DNA of 64,000 nucleotides. It comes from Trueperaceae bacterium. GTDB lineage: Bacteria; Deinococcota; Deinococci; Deinococcales; Trueperaceae. Shown here piece after piece: positions 1 to 11,070 of the stretch. The notes beneath the pieces are model-generated. The model had not been told where the DNA came from. It did not search any database and saw only the letters and a list, made by a program, of their open reading frames with translations. A program made the translations under genes and the position numbers. Each line of letters begins with the position of its first letter. The stretch's first letter is position 1. The stretch spans positions 161,742-225,741 of the forward strand of contig DASVDQ010000024.1 of the NCBI GenBank assembly GCA_036381035.1, in the 5' to 3' direction.

Positions 1-112
1 CGGCGACGCCCTGACCCTGAGCGTGCGCGGCGACGCCGCGCCCGTCGTCTCGCTCCCCCTGGCCGACGTCGCCGCGGCCTGGGGTCGCACGTTCGCGGAA
101 GCGCTAGGCTGA
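1..112 (+). CDS. C-terminal end of a protein, probably PurL (FGAM synthase subunit)
   Basis: Only the last 36 codons are present, read from base 2 to a TGA at 110-112. The visible tail contains AAWGRTFAEALG, which resembles the usual end of PurL proteins (an aromatic-rich short helix after a small beta strand). The next gene, purF, begins 3 bases after the stop, and purL-purF is a common order in the purine pathway. The identification rests mainly on this neighbour; the fragment is too short to prove it. PurL would convert FGAR to FGAM with glutamine in de novo purine synthesis. Confidence 0.45.
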   Translation, partial: GDALTLSVRGDAAPVVSLPLADVAAAWGRTFAEALG

Positions 113-115
113 GAC

Positions 116-1573
116 GTGGACCCCTGGGAGGCGCTCCCGCTCGAGGGCGACAAGCCGCGCGAGGAGTGCGGCGTCTTCGGCGTGTACCGGCCCGCCTCCG
201 CCGCGGGCGAGGCGGCGCCGGACCTGGCGACGCTCTGCCAGCTCGGCCTCTTCGCCCTGCAGCACCGCGGCCAGGAGTCGTGCGGCATCTGCGTCACCGA
301 CGGCGAAGAGGTGCGCATCGAGAAGGGCATGGGCCTCGTCACCCAGGTGTTCACCGAGGAGCGCCTGGCGAAGCTCGCCCTGCCCGGCGCCCGCGTCGGC
401 GTCGCGCACACCCGCTACTCGACGACGGGCTCGAGCCTCCTCTTCAACGCGCAGCCGCTGACCGTGAGGTCGAACAAGGGCGTGCTGGCGCTCTCCCACA
501 ACGGCAACTTCACGAACGCCCGCGAGCTGAGGGACGCGATGCTAGCGGGCGGCGCGGTGTTCCAGACCACGAACGACTCGGAGGTCATGCTCAACCTCAT
601 CGCCCGCTACTCGCGGCTCGACCTGCCCAGGGCCACGGCGATGGCGATGACCGAGCTAGAGGGCGGCTTCTCGGTGGTCCTCATGGACCAGCGCCGGCTG
701 ATCGGCCTGCGCGACCGCAACGGCGTGCGGCCCCTCGTGATCGGCGCGCTGGCGGGAGGCGGCTGGGCGTTCGCCTCCGAGCCGGCGGCCCTCCACGTCG
801 TGGGCGCCGAGTACGTCCGCGACGTGCGTCCGGGCGAGATGGTCGTGGCCGGCGACGGCGGCCTGCGCGCCGAGCAGGTGCTCGCGCCCCGCCCGACCCC
901 CTGCTCCTTCGAGTGGATCTACTTCGCGCGCGGCGACTCGGTACTCGGCGGGGTGTCGGTCCACGAGGCGCGGGTGCGCATGGGCGAGGAGCTGGCGCGG
1001 GAGGCGCCGGTCGACGCCGACGTGGTCGTCGGCGTGCCGGAGTCGGGCCTGGCGGCGGCGCTGGGCTACGCGCGGGCCAGCGGTGTGCCCTACGACATCG
1101 GCCTCTACCGCTCGCCCTACGCCGGGCGCTCGTTCATCAACCCCACCCAGCACCTCAGGGACCAGAAGGTGAGGCTGAAGCTGGCCGCCACGACCGCCGT
1201 GGCCGGCAAGCGCGTCGTGCTCGTCGACGACTCGATCGTCAGGGGCACGACCTCGGGCCGCATCGTGAGGCTGCTCTTCGAGGCCGGCGCTACCGAGGTG
1301 CACTTCCGCGTCTCGAGCCCGCCGATCCGCTACCCGTGCTACTACGGCATCGACACCGCCGCCCGGCAGGAGCTCGCCGCCGCCACCCTGAGCGTCGAGG
1401 AGATCGGGCTGCGCATCGGTGCCACGTCGCTCGCCTACTTGGGCGAGGAAGGCCTGAGGCGCGCCCTGGGGCTGCCCGACGTCTGCCTCGCCTGCTTCAG
1501 CGGACGCTACCCCGCCGGCAAGCCGCAGGGGGCGCCGGCGACCGTCGCCGAGGCCGACGCGGCGCTGGCCTAG
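116..1573 (+). CDS. purF: Amidophosphoribosyltransferase
   Basis: PurF makes 5-phosphoribosylamine from PRPP and glutamine, the first committed step of purine synthesis, in the cytosol. The protein has 485 residues, the normal family size. The N-terminal Ntn glutaminase domain starts after a short propeptide: Cys18 in EECGVFGVY is the expected nucleophile once the leader is removed. The C-terminal phosphoribosyltransferase domain carries the PRPP loop VVLVDDSIVRGTTS. The late CLACFSG segment, with the FeS-type cysteine spacing known from B. subtilis-like PurF, suggests an iron-sulfur form. The start is GTG at 116, three bases after the preceding stop, so it is probably translationally coupled to the upstream gene. 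Confidence 0.96.
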   Translation: MDPWEALPLEGDKPREECGVFGVYRPASAAGEAAPDLATLCQLGLFALQHRGQESCGICVTDGEEVRIEKGMGLVTQVFTEERLAKLALPGARVGVAHTRYSTTGSSLLFNAQPLTVRSNKGVLALSHNGNFTNARELRDAMLAGGAVFQTTNDSEVMLNLIARYSRLDLPRATAMAMTELEGGFSVVLMDQRRLIGLRDRNGVRPLVIGALAGGGWAFASEPAALHVVGAEYVRDVRPGEMVVAGDGGLRAEQVLAPRPTPCSFEWIYFARGDSVLGGVSVHEARVRMGEELAREAPVDADVVVGVPESGLAAALGYARASGVPYDIGLYRSPYAGRSFINPTQHLRDQKVRLKLAATTAVAGKRVVLVDDSIVRGTTSGRIVRLLFEAGATEVHFRVSSPPIRYPCYYGIDTAARQELAAATLSVEEIGLRIGATSLAYLGEEGLRRALGLPDVCLACFSGRYPAGKPQGAPATVAEADAALA

Positions 1574-1595
1574 GACCCGGCGGAGACCGGCTCCC

Positions 1596-2324
1596 TCAGC
1601 CCCGGCGACGCAGGACGAGCAGGGCGAACCGCCACAGGCGCGGCGCGCGCCGCCACCGCCTCGGGTCGAGCGCGACGCGGAACAGCCACTCGAGCCCCAG
1701 GCGCGACGTCCAGCGCGGCATGCGCCGCGCGTGGCCGGCGAGGACGTCGAGGGTGCCGCCCACACCCATCATCACGGCCGCGCCCAGCTCCGCGGCGTGG
1801 CGGTGCAGGAAGGTCTCCTGGCGCTCGCCCAGGCCGGCGAGCAGCAGCCCGGCGCCGCTCTCGCGCACGGCTCGCACGACGGCCGCCGTCTCCTCCGGGC
1901 CGCCGAAGTAGCCGTGGTGGGCGCCCGCCACCCGCGTCCCGTAGCGCCTCGCGACCTCGCGTCCGGCGGCCTCGGCCACGCCGGGCCGCGCGCCCAGGAG
2001 GAAGACGGTCACCTCGCCGCCGCCCAGCTCGAGCACGCGCTGCACGAGGTCGACGCCGGGCACGCGGCCGGGCAGCGCGATGCCCTGGCGGCGGGCCGCC
2101 CAGGCCACGCCCACGCCGTCGGCGACGACGAGGTCGGCGCGCCGTATCGCCTGCGCCAACGCCTCGTCGCGGCGCGAGCGCACGACGATCTCGGGGTTCA
2201 GGGTCACGACGAGGCGCCCCGGCTCGCCCTCCGCCCGCCCGCGCCGCAGCGCGTCCAGGACCCAGGCGGCCGCTTCGTCGAGCGCGAGGGCGTCCAGGGG
2301 CAGGCCGAGGACGTAGTGGCGCAC
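1596..2324 (-). CDS. WecG/TagA/CpsF family glycosyltransferase
   Basis: The 242-residue product matches the family that transfers N-acetylmannosamine(-uronate)-type sugars to polyprenyl-linked precursors at the inner membrane face (WecG, TagA). Family landmarks are TLNPEIVVRSRRD near residue 48, ADGVGVAWAAR, the RVPGVDLV segment, FLLGARPGV, and GVGGTLDVLAGHARRMP near the end. The start is GTG at 2324, five bases after the stop of the ComB-like gene, so the two are probably cotranscribed. The acceptor and the exact sugar cannot be told from sequence. The gene converges on purF with a gap of 22 bases. Confidence 0.88.
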   Translation of the reverse strand: MRHYVLGLPLDALALDEAAAWVLDALRRGRAEGEPGRLVVTLNPEIVVRSRRDEALAQAIRRADLVVADGVGVAWAARRQGIALPGRVPGVDLVQRVLELGGGEVTVFLLGARPGVAEAAGREVARRYGTRVAGAHHGYFGGPEETAAVVRAVRESGAGLLLAGLGERQETFLHRHAAELGAAVMMGVGGTLDVLAGHARRMPRWTSRLGLEWLFRVALDPRRWRRAPRLWRFALLVLRRRG

Positions 2325-2329
2325 CCTGC

Positions 2330-3067
2330 TTAGGCGGGCTCCGGCCGCGCGAAGCGGTAGAGGGGCGCGACGCCGCCCGTCTCCACCGCCGTGAGGAGCG
2401 GCGCGGTGGGGGAGAGCGAGGCGGCGCCGGCCAGGCCCAGGTCCTGGTCGCTGCCCAGGGCGCGCAGGTAGTTGCCCACCGACGAGTGCCAGAGCGCCTC
2501 GATGGGGTCGGGGTAGGAGCGCAGCATGGCCACGGCCAGGGCGGTGGCCCCGGTGTGGGCGGCGCCGTCGCCCGTGACGGAACGCAGGAGCCCGGCGATG
2601 AGCCCCGCCGCCAGCGCGTCGTCGAGGTCCGGCTCGCCGGCGAAGCCGGAGCATACGAGGTAGACCTTGCCGCGCGAGCGGCTGGCGGCCAGCTCGGCGG
2701 CGGCGCGCGCGTTGAGCAGCGAGGCGAGCACGACGGCGGGGGCGGTCGAGACGACGGCGAGGGCCCTGGGGGCGTTCTCGGTGAGGATCACCGCCGACCG
2801 GCCCCTCACGTCGAGGCGGCGCAGCGCGGCCGGCGACGTGCCGTGGTTGAAGCGCTCGGGCGGGAAGCCGCCGCGCTCGCCCATGAGCAGGACCGCCGGG
2901 TCGGCGTCGGCCTCCTGCCGCGCCCGGCGCACCGAGCCGGTGAGGGCGAAGCGCTCGAGGCCGAGGTCGAGGAGCATCGGCGCCAGGGTGCCCGTGCGGA
3001 GCACGTCGATGAGTACGACGACGTCGTCGTAGGGTCCAGCGGGTGCCAGGTCTGTGTGGATCTGCAT
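2330..3067 (-). CDS. 2-phosphosulfolactate phosphatase family protein (ComB-like)
   Basis: The 245-residue protein belongs to the ComB family, whose founding member dephosphorylates 2-phosphosulfolactate in coenzyme M synthesis; in bacteria without coenzyme M the substrate is usually unknown. Visible landmarks are VLIDVLRTGT near the N terminus, LLMGERGG with the following FNHGTSPA, ILTENAPRAL, and the late SSVGNYLRALG segment. ATG at 3067 gives the N terminus MQIHTDLAP that is typical of the family; upstream codons in frame add only low-complexity sequence. It forms a two-gene unit with the WecG-like gene downstream. No coenzyme M genes are visible here, so the substrate is left open. Confidence 0.82.
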   Translation of the reverse strand: MQIHTDLAPAGPYDDVVVLIDVLRTGTLAPMLLDLGLERFALTGSVRRARQEADADPAVLLMGERGGFPPERFNHGTSPAALRRLDVRGRSAVILTENAPRALAVVSTAPAVVLASLLNARAAAELAASRSRGKVYLVCSGFAGEPDLDDALAAGLIAGLLRSVTGDGAAHTGATALAVAMLRSYPDPIEALWHSSVGNYLRALGSDQDLGLAGAASLSPTAPLLTAVETGGVAPLYRFARPEPA

Positions 3068-3241
3068 GTTGCCTCGGGCCGGCCCGCCCGCGGAAGGCGG
3101 CAGGCGTCCTCCCCCCGGACGGGACGTCGGGTCGACGCCTGGGGCGCCGAGCACGGGGACTCTACCACTGCCGCGCCGGCCGTTGACGTGACGGACGCAT
3201 GGCGCGACCCGCGCGCCCGGCGCGTCCCGGTAGAGTGCTCC

Positions 3242-4819
3242 GTGCGACAGGACATGCGACCTCCCGACCTCCGGACCGCCTACCTCGCAGGGGGCCTAGA
3301 GCCCTTCTTCCAGCTCGCGCCGGGCGACGTCGGCGCGGCGCTGGGCCTGCGCCGCGAGGTCGACCGGGCGGCGCTCGCCGCGGCGGTGAGGCCGCACGCT
3401 CAGCGCCTGGGCGCGCCGGAGGAGTCGCTGCGCAGCCTGGAGAGGCTGGCGCACCCGCGGGCGATGGCCGTCGTCACCGGGCAGCAGGCTGGCCTCCTCA
3501 CGGGCCCCCTGTACACGCTCGCGAAGGCGCTGACGGCGGTGAGGCTGGCGGAGCGGCTGGACACCGAGGACCGCCCCGTGGTGCCGGTGTTCTGGGTGGC
3601 CAGCCAGGACCACGACGTCGCCGAGGTCGACCACGCCTACCTCCTCGACGCGTCGGAGACGCTGCGGCGCGTGGAGGTGCGCCTGCCGGAGGGCGTGGCC
3701 GTGGGCCGCATACCGCTCACCGGCGACATGGAGGCGGCCATCGCCGCGTCGCTGGGCCAGCACACGCCGCGCCCGCCGTGCGAGGGGGAGGTCGTGTCGC
3801 TCCTGCGCGAGACGGCGGCGGTCGCGCGCGGCTTCGCGGACTGGTTCGCGGCGCAGCTCTACCGGCTGCTCGCGGGCACGGGCATCGTGATCGTCGACCC
3901 GCTGGAGCCGGCCGTGGCGAGCCTCTTCGCGGGCGTGCTGGAGCGGGAGCTCGACGACCCCCTCGAGGGCCCCGCCCGCGTGAACGAGGCCGGGAAGCGC
4001 CTGCGGCGGCTGGGGTACGCGCCGCAGCTCGGCCGGGCCGAGGGCGCCACGAACCTGTTCGTCGAGCTGCCGGGCGCGGGCGGCCTGCCGCAGCGGCAGC
4101 TGCTGCGGGCCGAGAACGGCGGCTTCGTGGCGGGCGGCATCCGCCTGACGAAGCGCGACGTGCTGGCGCGTCTGCGCGAGGACCCCACGTCGGTGACGCC
4201 CGCGGCCGGCCTGCGTCCCGTGGTGCAGGACGCTCTGCTGCCCACCGCCGTCGCGGTGCTGGGCCCCGGCGAGCTCGCCTACGTGGCGCAGCTCCGCGGC
4301 GTCTACGAGCTGCACGGCGTGCCCATGCCGCTGGCGTGGCCGCGGGCCACGGTGACCGTGATCGAGCCGGCGGCGGCGCGCCTGCTCGACGTGCACGGCC
4401 TCACCGCGGCCCGCCTGCGCGCCGACCCCGACGGCGAGCTGGAGCGGGTGCTGCTCGCGCGGCACGGCGCCGCCGGCGCGTTCAACCGCGCGACCAAGGA
4501 CCTAGAGGCGTCGTTCGAGGAGCTGCTGGCCCACGTGGACGGCGTGGACCCCACGCTGCGCGGCACCGTCAAGCGCGGCCGACGGCACCTGGAGGCGACG
4601 CTGGAGCGCCTGCGCGGCAAGACGGCGGCGGCGCTGGCGCGCCGCGACGCCGAGACGAGGCGGCAGTTCGAGCGCCTGCGCGCCCACCTCCTGCCGCTCG
4701 GCCAGCCGGCCGAGCGCGTGCTCTCGCCCTACAGCCACGCGCTGAAGTTCGGCCTCGGGCCGCTGCTCCGGCTGCTGGAGCAGGTGGGCGAGTCGGGGGA
4801 CCACGAGCTGCGCCTGTGA
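3242..4819 (+). CDS. bshC: Putative cysteine ligase BshC (bacillithiol synthesis)
   Basis: BshC performs the last step of bacillithiol synthesis, adding cysteine to glucosaminyl-malate. The product is about 525 residues, the usual length. Family marks are VVTGQQAGLLTGPLYTLAKA near residue 77, then VFWVASQDHDVAEVDH, and a long coiled-coil-like C-terminal region ending in SPYSHALKFG. The start is uncertain: GTG at 3242 lies just after a possible -10 (TAGAGT, 3231-3236), while ATG at 3254 follows AGGA but with only one base between. The gene faces away from the ComB-like gene and converges on guaB with a gap of 14 bases. Bacillithiol is known from Firmicutes and Deinococcota, which supports the proposed lineage. 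Confidence 0.9.
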   Translation: MRQDMRPPDLRTAYLAGGLEPFFQLAPGDVGAALGLRREVDRAALAAAVRPHAQRLGAPEESLRSLERLAHPRAMAVVTGQQAGLLTGPLYTLAKALTAVRLAERLDTEDRPVVPVFWVASQDHDVAEVDHAYLLDASETLRRVEVRLPEGVAVGRIPLTGDMEAAIAASLGQHTPRPPCEGEVVSLLRETAAVARGFADWFAAQLYRLLAGTGIVIVDPLEPAVASLFAGVLERELDDPLEGPARVNEAGKRLRRLGYAPQLGRAEGATNLFVELPGAGGLPQRQLLRAENGGFVAGGIRLTKRDVLARLREDPTSVTPAAGLRPVVQDALLPTAVAVLGPGELAYVAQLRGVYELHGVPMPLAWPRATVTVIEPAAARLLDVHGLTAARLRADPDGELERVLLARHGAAGAFNRATKDLEASFEELLAHVDGVDPTLRGTVKRGRRHLEATLERLRGKTAAALARRDAETRRQFERLRAHLLPLGQPAERVLSPYSHALKFGLGPLLRLLEQVGESGDHELRL

Positions 4820-4833
4820 CGGGCGCCGCCGCG

Positions 4834-6339
<1,506 letters not shown>

Positions 6340-6795
6340 TCAGGCCGCCCTCGCCAGGCTGGCTAGCCACCTGTCCGGCATGCGCACGGCGCGCCCGCTC
6401 CTGTCGGTCGGCACGTGCTCGGTCCTGCCCGTGGCGACGAGCTCGCCGCCCGGGAGCCTATGGAGCCTGTAGTCGAAGGCCACGCGCCGGCTGCGCGCGT
6501 CGACCATGGTGGACACCACCGCCACCTCGTCGTCGAAGCGGACGGCGCTGCGGTAGACGACCTCGAGCCGCGACACGGCGAGCGAGAGGCCCGACGCCTC
6601 CATCTCGCGGTAGGAGAGGCCGCGCTCGCGCATCCACTCGACGCGCCCGGCCTCGAACCAGACGGGGTAGACCGAGTGGTGGACGACGCCCATCTGGTCG
6701 CTCTCGGCGAAGCGCGCGCGCACCACGGTGACGGTGTCCCGCGGGCCGGTCCTCAGCGCTGCCGCCTCGTCGGTTGGGGGGTTCGTCGTCGTCAC
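6340..6795 (-). CDS. Acyl-CoA thioesterase, 4HBT/YbgC hotdog family
   Basis: The 151-residue protein is a single hotdog-fold thioesterase. The active-site segment is [19 protein letters not shown], where Asp in SDQMGVVHH is the expected catalytic residue, as in YbgC and 4-hydroxybenzoyl-CoA thioesterase. ESDQ followed by [10 protein letters not shown] is typical of this group. The likely start is GTG at 6795, giving [10 protein letters not shown]. It precedes guaB by 9 bases on the same strand. The acyl-CoA substrate is unknown; the acyl-CoA dehydrogenases at 27-30 kb show that the cell handles acyl-CoAs. Confidence 0.88.
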   Translation of the reverse strand: MTTTNPPTDEAAALRTGPRDTVTVVRARFAESDQMGVVHHSVYPVWFEAGRVEWMRERGLSYREMEASGLSLAVSRLEVVYRSAVRFDDEVAVVSTMVDARSRRVAFDYRLHRLPGGELVATGRTEHVPTDRSGRAVRMPDRWLASLARAA

Positions 6796-6856
6796 GCGCC
6801 TCGCACCGTTCCTCGGGAGAGCATAGCGCCGCCGGGGCGCCCGCTGGGGCCGATGG

Positions 6857-6862
6857 TAGACT
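6857..6862 (+). promoter_or_regulatory. Putative -10 element of the SagB-like gene
   Basis: TAGACT matches the consensus TANNNT and sits 17 bases before the GTG at 6880, leaving a short leader that contains GAGGGAG as ribosome site. It argues for the GTG start and against the in-frame ATG at 6853, which would lie upstream of the transcription start. No convincing -35 is visible. Confidence 0.4.
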
Positions 6863-6879
6863 CCGCGAGGGAGCGAGCC

Positions 6880-7590
6880 GTGAGCAGCCGCAAGCCGCGC
6901 TCGATCGGCGCGGAGTTCCAGTCCCAGACCAAGTTCCGGCGCGGCCAGCTCCCCGCGGCGCGCGGCCGCGTCGCGCCCGCGTTCAAGGTCTACGCCAACC
7001 CCAAGGAGATCGCCAAGCTGCCGCAGCCGCACCTCAAGGGCGGCACCGGCGTGTGGACCGCGATGTCCTCGGCCCGCGGCGAGGCCGAGGGCGGACGCAT
7101 CAAGGACGCGCAGCTCTCGCAGCTCCTGTGGGCGGCGGCCGGCTTCACGATGGGCGGCGAGCGCGTGCCGGCCAGCGCTCAGGGCGTCTCGTCGGTCGAG
7201 GTCTACGTCCTCGCGCTCCAGGTGCGCAACCTGCTCGCCGGCGTCTACCACTACGACCCGCGCGAGCACAGCCTGGCGCACCTCAGCGTCGGGGACCCGC
7301 TGCCGGCGCTGGCGGAGGCGCTCCTCACCGACGTCGACCTGACGGCGCAGGCGGCGCTGCTCTGCTTCACCGGCGTCCCTGACAGGCACCGGGCGGCCGA
7401 CGGCGGGCGCAGCTACCGCTACCTCTACCTGGACGCCGGCGCGGCGGCGCAGAGCGTCGCGCTCGCCGCCGGCGCCATGGGCCTGGCCACGCGTCTGCTG
7501 ACGGACTTCTACGACGACGAGCTCGCGGAGCTCCTGAAGGTCGACGGGCGCGACGAGCACCCGCTGTGCCTGGTGGCCGTCGGCCCGTGA
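6880..7590 (+). CDS. SagB/ThcOx-type nitroreductase-family dehydrogenase
   Basis: The 236-residue protein belongs to the SagB/ThcOx branch of the FMN nitroreductase fold, whose best-known members oxidise azolines to azoles in thiazole/oxazole peptide maturation. SIGAEFQSQTKFRRGQLP at the start and later LLWAAAGFT, GVYHYDP and AGAAAQSVALAAGAMGL fit the family. The start is GTG at 6880, with GAGGGAG 6 bases upstream; ATG at 6853 is in frame but less likely. No cyclodehydratase (YcaO), docking protein or precursor peptide gene lies next to it, so an azole peptide role is not supported here. Many such stand-alone copies exist and their substrates are unknown. Confidence 0.8.
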   Translation: MSSRKPRSIGAEFQSQTKFRRGQLPAARGRVAPAFKVYANPKEIAKLPQPHLKGGTGVWTAMSSARGEAEGGRIKDAQLSQLLWAAAGFTMGGERVPASAQGVSSVEVYVLALQVRNLLAGVYHYDPREHSLAHLSVGDPLPALAEALLTDVDLTAQAALLCFTGVPDRHRAADGGRSYRYLYLDAGAAAQSVALAAGAMGLATRLLTDFYDDELAELLKVDGRDEHPLCLVAVGP

Positions 7591-7608
7591 GCGGAAAGGT
7601 AGACCGGT

Positions 7609-8808
<1,200 letters not shown>

Positions 8809-8854
8809 GGAACTCCTGAGCGGCCCGTGAAGGCGCCTGGTTAGGATGGCCGCG

Positions 8855-10735
8855 ATGGGCCAGGTCGAAGCCCTCGCGCTCGAGCTCCTCGAGTACAAGG
8901 TGGAGGAGTACGTCGCCAAGCGGAGCGTCCGCGGGGGCGTCAAGACGATGTGGGACCTGCTCGAGCTCGTCACCCGCGAGCGCGAGCGCCTCACCTCGGA
9001 GCAGCGCGCGCGCCTCGACCAGGTGACGGCGGCGCTGCAGGCGGCGGGCGGCGCCAAGGACCCGGGGCCAGGCAGGGCGCTGGACATCGACACGCTCTTC
9101 CTGGGCACCGAGCCGGACGTGGAGCTCGCCGAGGACGAGGCGCCGGCCCGGCCGCCGGACACGCCCGAGGAGCGCGAGGAGCACGCGGTGCTGCAGCGCC
9201 TGGCGCGGCGGGTGTGGTGGGACGAGCTCGACGGCTTCGTGCAGCAGCTCGCGGCCAGCTGGCGCTCCCAGCGCGACCGCTACGCCGCCCGCATCGCCTA
9301 CGCCACCCTGCAGAACCTCAAGCGCAACGTCCTCAGGGAGGCGTTCGTCCGCGACTCCAGCCTGCGCGGCTTCAAGGTCGTCGAGCCGATCCCGTCGCTG
9401 GCCGACCCGCTCGTCTCGCTCTCCGACGTCGACTCCCTGGCCGAGATCGCCCGCGACCTCATCAACCTGATCATGACGATCGGCAAGGAGGGCGGCCCGC
9501 TCCCCGAGGTCGCCGTGCCCGAGTCGCAGGCGCTGCAGTACGTCAGGCAGGCGGCGCTGGCCGTGGCGGCCGACCCCTACGCCGGGCGCAACTCGCCGAT
9601 CGACCCGCGCCTGCCGAGCAGCCGCCAGCTGCGCCTGGCGATACAGGAGCTGAACAGGGAGATGCTGCCCGAGGAGCAGAAGGCCGTGCAGCGCCGCGAG
9701 CTCGAGAGGCGCCTGGGCGAGGCGCTGGCGATGGAGCGGAACGAGCGCATGATGTTCCACCGCGACGCGGCCATGCTCCAGGACGTCGTCCACACGTTCT
9801 TCGAGCGCCTGGCCGACTACCTGCCGACCTCCGTGGGCGGGCGCGCCAGCGGGCCGCAGCTCGGCGGCGGCGTGCTCTTCGGCGTGAACCCGGCGCTGCG
9901 CGTCGAGCACATCAGCCCGGCGACGACGGAGATCACCGTGCGCCTGGTGGGCCCGGTGCGCCTGTCGATGGGCGGCCACGACTTCGCGTTCTCCGGCGCG
10001 GGCGCCTCGCGCGTGCTGTTCGTCGACGACCAGGAGGTGAGCCTCACCGGCGCCTCCGTCGTGCAGCTCGGCCGCGAGCGCCTCGCGGTCTTCCGCGAGG
10101 GCGATTACGTCCACCTGCGCCTGCGCGACGAGGGGCGCAGCCTGGCGCTGCGCCTCGCCGAGGCGCTCGTGGTCCTCCACGTGCTGACGAGCCCCAGGCG
10201 CGAGGACCTGCTCACCGTCGCGAAGGTCATCGCCAACACGGTCAGGGGGGAGCCCCAGGAGCTCGTCGTGCAGGCCCTCAACCGTGCCAACCACATCTCG
10301 TCGCGCGCCCCCGACAGGCGCCAGGCGCTCACGGGGCTGCTGCGGGGCGCGGCGCGCGCCACGGGCGTCGACCTCGACAACGCCACGGTCGCGGCGCTCG
10401 TCGACAAGATCATGGACGCCGTGACGCTCGACCCCGGCGACGTCGAGGGGGCGCTGGAGCGGGCCCAGGCCGACGAGCAGTCGTTCCACTCGCTCACGGG
10501 AGAGCCGCTCACCGTGGAGCTGGCGGGGCAGAAGATCACGGTGCGCCAGTACCGCGGGCGGACCCGCGGCTCCCAGGAGAGCCTCGTGGCGATGCTGCCA
10601 GGGCAGGTGCTGGGGTCGTTCACCGACTACCTGATCGCGCCCCTCGGCGCGGGTACCCTGCTCTTCGTCCGCGGCGACACCGACCTGGCCGTCCTCCACC
10701 TGGCCAAGGCGAGGCTCTTCTCGACGGCCGTCTGA
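8855..10735 (+). CDS. Large uncharacterised protein, 626 residues
   Basis: I do not recognise this family. The sequence reads as a real gene: even composition, high third-position G+C, and an AGGA ribosome site 8 bases before ATG 8855 (ATG 8846 is also in frame). Residues 1-75 look helical (VEALALELLEYKVEEYV), 75-110 are acidic and Pro-rich, 110-330 are helical with charged heptad-like runs (EEQKAVQRRELERRL), about 350-430 look like beta sheet (ITVRLVGPVRLSMGGHDFAF), and the C terminus mixes helices and strands. There is no signal peptide and no clear membrane span, so it is probably cytoplasmic. It sits between an aminotransferase gene (gap 46 bases) and the pterin dehydratase gene (gap 26 bases). 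Confidence 0.85.
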   Translation: MGQVEALALELLEYKVEEYVAKRSVRGGVKTMWDLLELVTRERERLTSEQRARLDQVTAALQAAGGAKDPGPGRALDIDTLFLGTEPDVELAEDEAPARPPDTPEEREEHAVLQRLARRVWWDELDGFVQQLAASWRSQRDRYAARIAYATLQNLKRNVLREAFVRDSSLRGFKVVEPIPSLADPLVSLSDVDSLAEIARDLINLIMTIGKEGGPLPEVAVPESQALQYVRQAALAVAADPYAGRNSPIDPRLPSSRQLRLAIQELNREMLPEEQKAVQRRELERRLGEALAMERNERMMFHRDAAMLQDVVHTFFERLADYLPTSVGGRASGPQLGGGVLFGVNPALRVEHISPATTEITVRLVGPVRLSMGGHDFAFSGAGASRVLFVDDQEVSLTGASVVQLGRERLAVFREGDYVHLRLRDEGRSLALRLAEALVVLHVLTSPRREDLLTVAKVIANTVRGEPQELVVQALNRANHISSRAPDRRQALTGLLRGAARATGVDLDNATVAALVDKIMDAVTLDPGDVEGALERAQADEQSFHSLTGEPLTVELAGQKITVRQYRGRTRGSQESLVAMLPGQVLGSFTDYLIAPLGAGTLLFVRGDTDLAVLHLAKARLFSTAV

Positions 10736-10761
10736 GCGTCGCGGCGGAGGGGAGACGCCCC

Positions 10762-11070
10762 ATGCCGCAGGCCATGACAGACGAAGAGGTGCGCGAGGCC
10801 CTGGCGGGGCTGCCCGGCTGGAGCGCCGGCGCGGCGGCCCTGACCAAGGAGCTCTCGTTCGACGGCTTCTCCGCGGCCTTCGCGTTCCTGACGCGCGTGG
10901 CCCTGCTCGCCGAGAAGCGGGGCCACCACCCCGACTTCCACTGCTCCTACTCCCGCGTGAGGCTCGAGCTGCGCAGCCACGACGCCGGCGGGGTCACGGC
11001 GCGCGACCTCGAGCTGGCCCGGGCGATCGAGGCCCTGCTGCCTTCTCCGGCGAGGCCCGGCGAGGCCTAG
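10762..11070 (+). CDS. 4a-hydroxytetrahydrobiopterin dehydratase (PCD/PhhB)
   Basis: The 102-residue protein fits pterin-4a-carbinolamine dehydratase, which recycles the hydroxylated pterin cofactor after aromatic amino acid hydroxylation. The family signature GHHPDFHCSYSRVRLEL is present, with the paired histidines and Asp of the active site, and the conserved LPGW near the start. ATG at 10762 has a strong GGAGGGGAGA ribosome site. No phenylalanine hydroxylase gene is in the window. PCD-like proteins without a hydroxylase partner also occur in molybdopterin-linked roles, so the physiological partner is open. Its stop overlaps the stop of the dockerin-type gene on the other strand. Confidence 0.9.
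   Translation: MPQAMTDEEVREALAGLPGWSAGAAALTKELSFDGFSAAFAFLTRVALLAEKRGHHPDFHCSYSRVRLELRSHDAGGVTARDLELARAIEALLPSPARPGEA

Noticed and set aside
3183-3188. TTGACG as -35 of bshC
   Set aside because: The nearest good -10 (TAGAGT at 3231) is 42 bases further, far beyond the 16-18 base spacing.
6853-6879. ATG at 6853 as start of the SagB-like gene
   Set aside because: It lies upstream of the likely -10 (6857-6862), while GTG 6880 has GAGGGAG and gives the family N terminus SIGAEFQSQTK.
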